Shown in pieces: positions 4,013 through 7,110 of a DNA stretch of 7,110 nt (position 1 is its first letter; each line of letters begins with the position of its first letter). The notes below the pieces were generated by a model, which was not told where the DNA came from, searched no databases, and saw nothing but the letters and a program-made list of their open reading frames with translations. A program made the position numbers and the translations under genes. This DNA is from an uncultured Ruminococcus sp. (lineage in GTDB: Bacteria > Bacillota > Clostridia > Oscillospirales > Acutalibacteraceae). The stretch lies in assembly GCA_902803585.1 (NCBI GenBank), contig CADCQO010000163.1, forward strand, positions 1 to 7,110. The letters run 5' to 3'.

Positions 4013-7000
4013 ATGAAAAAGACTGTTTTCAGGTCAATGGCATGGATCCTTTCGGTAGTAATGCTCTTCGGACTATTCCTGACAGGAAATGTTGCGGAAC
4101 TCAATGTCAGCGCCGCCGACGATTCCAACATCGTAAGCCATGTAGACTGGATTTATGAGGAAGGCAGCGATGTTGTTGTAGTAAAAGGCTGGGCATATGA
4201 CAAAGATAACCCGTCCAAATCGCTTGATATTCATGTGTATATCGGAGGAATAGCAGGCAGCTCCGGTGGAGAACTGCACGGTATCAAGGCGAACAAGTTA
4301 AGAAAAGATGTTGACGATGCGCATCACTGCGGAAGCTATCACGGTTTTGAAGAGGCAATCCGCACGAAGAAGCAGGGCGACAAAATACCGGTGTATGTTT
4401 ATGCCATCAATGTCGGTGCAGGTACAACAAATCCCTGCATCGGTCAGAGCACTGTATACCTTTCAGAAAGCTACATCAATGCTGTCGCCAACATCATCTG
4501 CGGCCGTCTGGAATTTGCCTATGCAGAAGCAGGCACGGTATATGTACAGGGATTTGCTCACAATATCGGACGCTACAACAACACTCTCTTTGTTGATATC
4601 TATATCGGCGGGCCGGCAGGTGATCCCAATGCAGAGAGGTACACGCTGTCAGCAGAGGTGGACACCGGAATGGAAAGCCCCATCTATGACACAAAGGACT
4701 GCGGCTTCACGGGCATACTGAAAACCAAAAAGACGGGCCGTCAGCCTGTATGGGCATATGCCGCTGATCGGGATTATAACATCGGCGCCCCCTGTATCGG
4801 TGTAAAGTATGTAGATATTTCAGACAAAGCTGCTGGGTCAAATATGCTCGGTGATGCAACCGGCATTTACACTGAAGACAATGCACTGCTGGTAGAAGGC
4901 TGGGCATTCGGCAAAAGTGATACTTCCAAATCAGCTGACATTCATGTATACATCGGCGGAGATCGTGACAATTCCAACGCGGAACATCATGCACTCACTG
5001 CCAACCAGCTCAACATAAATGTCAATAACGTATTTGCTCCCGGAGAAAATCACGGTTTTTGCGGAGTCATCGCTTCCCAAAAGACCGGCACACAGCCAGT
5101 TTATGTTTATGCGTCCGATCCTGACAACCCGCAGGACAGTATTTGTATCGGCACCAATACGATCTCTTTCGGAAGCACTTCTCCCGCATCCAATATCAGA
5201 TCATGTATAGATGAGATTTTCTGCAGCAATAATAACTTCGTCATCAAGGGCTGGGCTTTTGACACGGACGATGTGCGTCAGCCGCTTGACATTCATGTTT
5301 ATATCGGCGGAAAACCGGACGACCCCAGAGCCAAAATGTACACCGTCAAGGCAAATCAGCTGAGACAAGATGTCGATGATGCATATTTCTGCGGAAGATT
5401 CCCCGGAATATCATCAGTCATCACTCCCGAAGTATACGGTAAGCTGCCGGTCTATGTTTACGCTGCCGATGCCTCAGGAAAAGTACCCAGCAAATGTATG
5501 GGCAGCTATACATTAGACGTTTACTCTCAAAATGGGGTTGTGTCTAAAGTTTCCAGCACCGGCTATCAGGTTCTGTTCGACCTCAGAGAATATGAGGATG
5601 TCGCAAAGGTAATACTCAGAACATTTCCGGAAGACAACCCGGACGCAGCTGTCACTCAGCAGGCCACCTTACAGGGCACTATCGCTTATGGAGATATCAA
5701 AGTATCTGCACCTGCCGTTTACCGCACATATGCAGATGTTTACAATTCATCAAACGAACAAATATACAGGCTGAACTATGATGGCGCGGAAATGAACGAC
5801 GGTATGCGTGTGCATGTGCCCAGTACCAACGACCCCGCCAGAATGGCAGCACTGACCTACGATAACCATTTGTATATACTCTACTCAGCAAAGATGACAT
5901 GGACACAGGCAAAGGAATGGTGCGAACAGGCGGGCGGTTATCTCGCTGCTGTCACAAGTGAGGAAGAATGGTATCATGTCAAGCAGCTGCTTGCAAAGAA
6001 CAACGCCACCTGCAGCTGGCTTGGCGCAGAAAGCACCAGCGGTTCATGGAAATGGGTCACTGGAGAAGAATTGGGCTATTCAGACTGGTGGGACAATCAG
6101 CCTGACGGTGCAAACGGAAAGGAATTCTATCTTGCCAACTATGAAGGCTCTATGATGTATTCCTACCGCTGGAACGACTTTACAAATAATGCCGCTCAGA
6201 TAGGCGGATTCGTATTGGAAATGCCTCTGGCTTACCGTATCAGCTATGATATGAATGACGGCTCAGGCATTGCAAGGCAGGACACACAAATCCGTACGAT
6301 GAACATAAAATTATGGACATATGTTCCCGAAAGAACACATTATAAATTCATCGGCTGGAGTACAGACAAAAATGCTCTGACAGCAGAGTATGCGCCCGGC
6401 GACATCTATAAGACCGACAGCGATGTAACTCTCTACGCTGTATGGCAGGTCGTGCATGAGTATGATTTTATGTGTAAGGTTGAACCGACTTGTACCGAAC
6501 GAGGCTACACACAATATGAATGCAAGCACTGCCAAGCAATTCGGACAGATTATATTCCCGCACTGGGACACGATTTCGCTAAGACGGTAGTCGCTCCTAC
6601 CGTTGATGCAGATGGCTACACCATTTATACCTGCACAAGATGCGGTCAATCCCACAAAGATGACTTCACCCACAAACTGCTGAACAACCTTTCAAAGATT
6701 TCCTCAGAAAGCGTGAAACTCGGCGGTACACTGACCGTTACCGCAGATGCTTCGGGCGGTGCAGGAGATTACACCTATGCTGTATACTACAAAAAATCCT
6801 CTCTTGCAAAATGGACAGTAAAACAGGATTTCAGCACCAACACGAAAGTTACCATCAAGCCTGGCACTGCAGTCAGTTATGATGTGATGGTCAAGGTCAA
6901 GGACAAAGAAGGAAATGTTGCTGAAAAGACCTTCACAATAGCTGTGTTCAAAGCGCTGGAAAATACTTCTTCCGTTGCGTCCGACAGCATTGGTCTTGGA

Positions 7001-7110
7001 GATGCCATCACAGTACGCGCAAACGGCAGCGGCGGTCTTGGCTCCTATACTTACGCTGTTTACTACAAGAAAGCAGACACTTCCAGCTGGTCAGTGAAAC
7101 AGAAGTTCGA
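4013..7110 (+). CDS. Large secreted modular protein with GWAxD repeats, C-type lectin domain, InlB-type repeat and tyrosine-rich modules (3' end beyond window)
   Basis: The frame is open from ATG 4013 to the window edge: 1032 codons plus two bases and no stop. GGAGG (4000-4004) supports the start. Residues 1-34 are a Sec signal peptide (MKKTVFRS, hydrophobic core, cleavage near VSA-AD). Residues ~36-504 are four repeats with GWAxD and HVYIGG motifs. Residues 505-613 are an unassigned linker. Residues ~614-738 are a C-type lectin fold: WTQAKEWCEQAGGYLAAVTS, WLGAES, QPD (696-698), WND (720-722), ending GGFVLE. QPD and WND correspond to the Ca2+/galactose-type site of the family. Residues ~741-812 are an InlB/Flg_new-type repeat ending in YAVWQ. 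Residues ~813-888 are two CxxC repeats (C837/C840, C874/C877) of the PTCTExGYTxYxC type. Residues 889-982 and 983 onward are tyrosine-rich Ig-like modules like those of the gene ending at 1613. Probable role: extracellular glycan or surface binding (inferred). The anchor, if any, lies beyond the window. Confidence 0.93.
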   Translation, partial: MKKTVFRSMAWILSVVMLFGLFLTGNVAELNVSAADDSNIVSHVDWIYEEGSDVVVVKGWAYDKDNPSKSLDIHVYIGGIAGSSGGELHGIKANKLRKDVDDAHHCGSYHGFEEAIRTKKQGDKIPVYVYAINVGAGTTNPCIGQSTVYLSESYINAVANIICGRLEFAYAEAGTVYVQGFAHNIGRYNNTLFVDIYIGGPAGDPNAERYTLSAEVDTGMESPIYDTKDCGFTGILKTKKTGRQPVWAYAADRDYNIGAPCIGVKYVDISDKAAGSNMLGDATGIYTEDNALLVEGWAFGKSDTSKSADIHVYIGGDRDNSNAEHHALTANQLNINVNNVFAPGENHGFCGVIASQKTGTQPVYVYASDPDNPQDSICIGTNTISFGSTSPASNIRSCIDEIFCSNNNFVIKGWAFDTDDVRQPLDIHVYIGGKPDDPRAKMYTVKANQLRQDVDDAYFCGRFPGISSVITPEVYGKLPVYVYAADASGKVPSKCMGSYTLDVYSQNGVVSKVSSTGYQVLFDLREYEDVAKVILRTFPEDNPDAAVTQQATLQGTIAYGDIKVSAPAVYRTYADVYNSSNEQIYRLNYDGAEMNDGMRVHVPSTNDPARMAALTYDNHLYILYSAKMTWTQAKEWCEQAGGYLAAVTSEEEWYHVKQLLAKNNATCSWLGAESTSGSWKWVTGEELGYSDWWDNQPDGANGKEFYLANYEGSMMYSYRWNDFTNNAAQIGGFVLEMPLAYRISYDMNDGSGIARQDTQIRTMNIKLWTYVPERTHYKFIGWSTDKNALTAEYAPGDIYKTDSDVTLYAVWQVVHEYDFMCKVEPTCTERGYTQYECKHCQAIRTDYIPALGHDFAKTVVAPTVDADGYTIYTCTRCGQSHKDDFTHKLLNNLSKISSESVKLGGTLTVTADASGGAGDYTYAVYYKKSSLAKWTVKQDFSTNTKVTIKPGTAVSYDVMVKVKDKEGNVAEKTFTIAVFKALENTSSVASDSIGLGDAITVRANGSGGLGSYTYAVYYKKADTSSWSVKQKF
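4118..5524 (+). repeat. Four tandem ~117-aa protein repeats (GWAxD / HVYIGG type)
   Basis: Units are approximately residues 36-151, 152-270, 271-387 and 388-504 of the lectin-like protein. The aligned DIHVYIGG codons begin at 4226, 4595, 4937 and 5288, spacings of 123, 114 and 117 codons. Each unit reads V-x-GWAxD, then HVYIGG, AN-L--DV, CG-x-HGF and PVYVYA. Unit 2 diverges (GFAHN, DIYIGG, WAYAA). Similar units are known from secreted actinobacterial proteins (pattern GWAxDP, HVYVDG, HGF, CAYAINVG); ligand unknown. Confidence 0.85.

Noticed and set aside
4308..4721. 137-codon plus-strand frame overlapping the lectin-like gene
   Set aside because: It is in another frame of the GWAxD repeats, with no ribosome binding site and no recognisable protein features.
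5852..6223. Diversity-generating retroelement target, because such systems often diversify C-type lectin folds
   Set aside because: The lectin domain here is internal rather than C-terminal. No template repeat or reverse transcriptase is visible, and the conserved calcium-site residues are of the ordinary lectin type.
6311..6673. 120-codon minus-strand frame opposite the lectin-like gene
   Set aside because: It overlaps a well-supported plus-strand frame with recognisable InlB-type and CxxC repeats. It is the complement of those codons.

Overview
The window looks like a chromosomal segment of a low-to-mid GC Gram-positive gut Clostridia, most like Ruminococcus or a related Oscillospiraceae. 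The reasons are GGAGG-type ribosome binding sites, strong TTGACA/TATAAT-like promoters, long T-tailed intrinsic terminators, and large secreted modular proteins. Those proteins carry tyrosine-rich Ig-like modules, a C-type lectin fold and an InlB-type repeat. This placement is inferred from domain style and signals; no taxonomic marker beyond a tRNA is present.

Layout. (1) Positions 1-115: the 3' part of tRNA-Leu(GAG) and its terminator. (2) Positions 116-338: a gene-free stretch with one copy of a dispersed ~57-bp repeat, five 12-bp tandem units resembling DnaA boxes, and a promoter. (3) Positions 339-612: a tiny secreted-protein gene (72 aa), which is either a real small gene or the remnant of a larger one. 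It has a terminator-like hairpin inside the reading frame and a second terminator after the stop. (4) Positions 642-1517: a single-gene unit for a six-transmembrane voltage-gated K+ channel with the TVGYGD filter, an arginine-rich S4 and a CPxCG tail. (5) Positions 1534-3350, minus strand: a convergent secreted protein of 540 aa made of about five ~95-aa beta-sandwich repeats, with a clear promoter and terminator. (6) Positions 3351-4012: a long AT-rich intergenic region with orphan hairpins, 18-bp direct repeats with a palindromic core, the second dispersed repeat copy, an extended -10 promoter and a structured leader. (7) Positions 4013-7110, plus strand: the largest gene, open without a stop to the window edge (at least 1032 codons). 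It encodes a secreted modular lectin-like protein.

The two divergent genes (minus 1613-3235, plus 4013 onward) both encode exported proteins and end in the same tyrosine-rich module family. They probably act outside the cell, perhaps in adhesion or glycan binding; the ligand is unknown. The K+ channel is a separate housekeeping or signalling function with lower GC than its neighbours. No CRISPR array, transposase, integrase or recognisable defence system is visible. The most unusual items are the architecture of the plus-strand lectin protein and the repeat-rich, gene-poor intergenic stretches.
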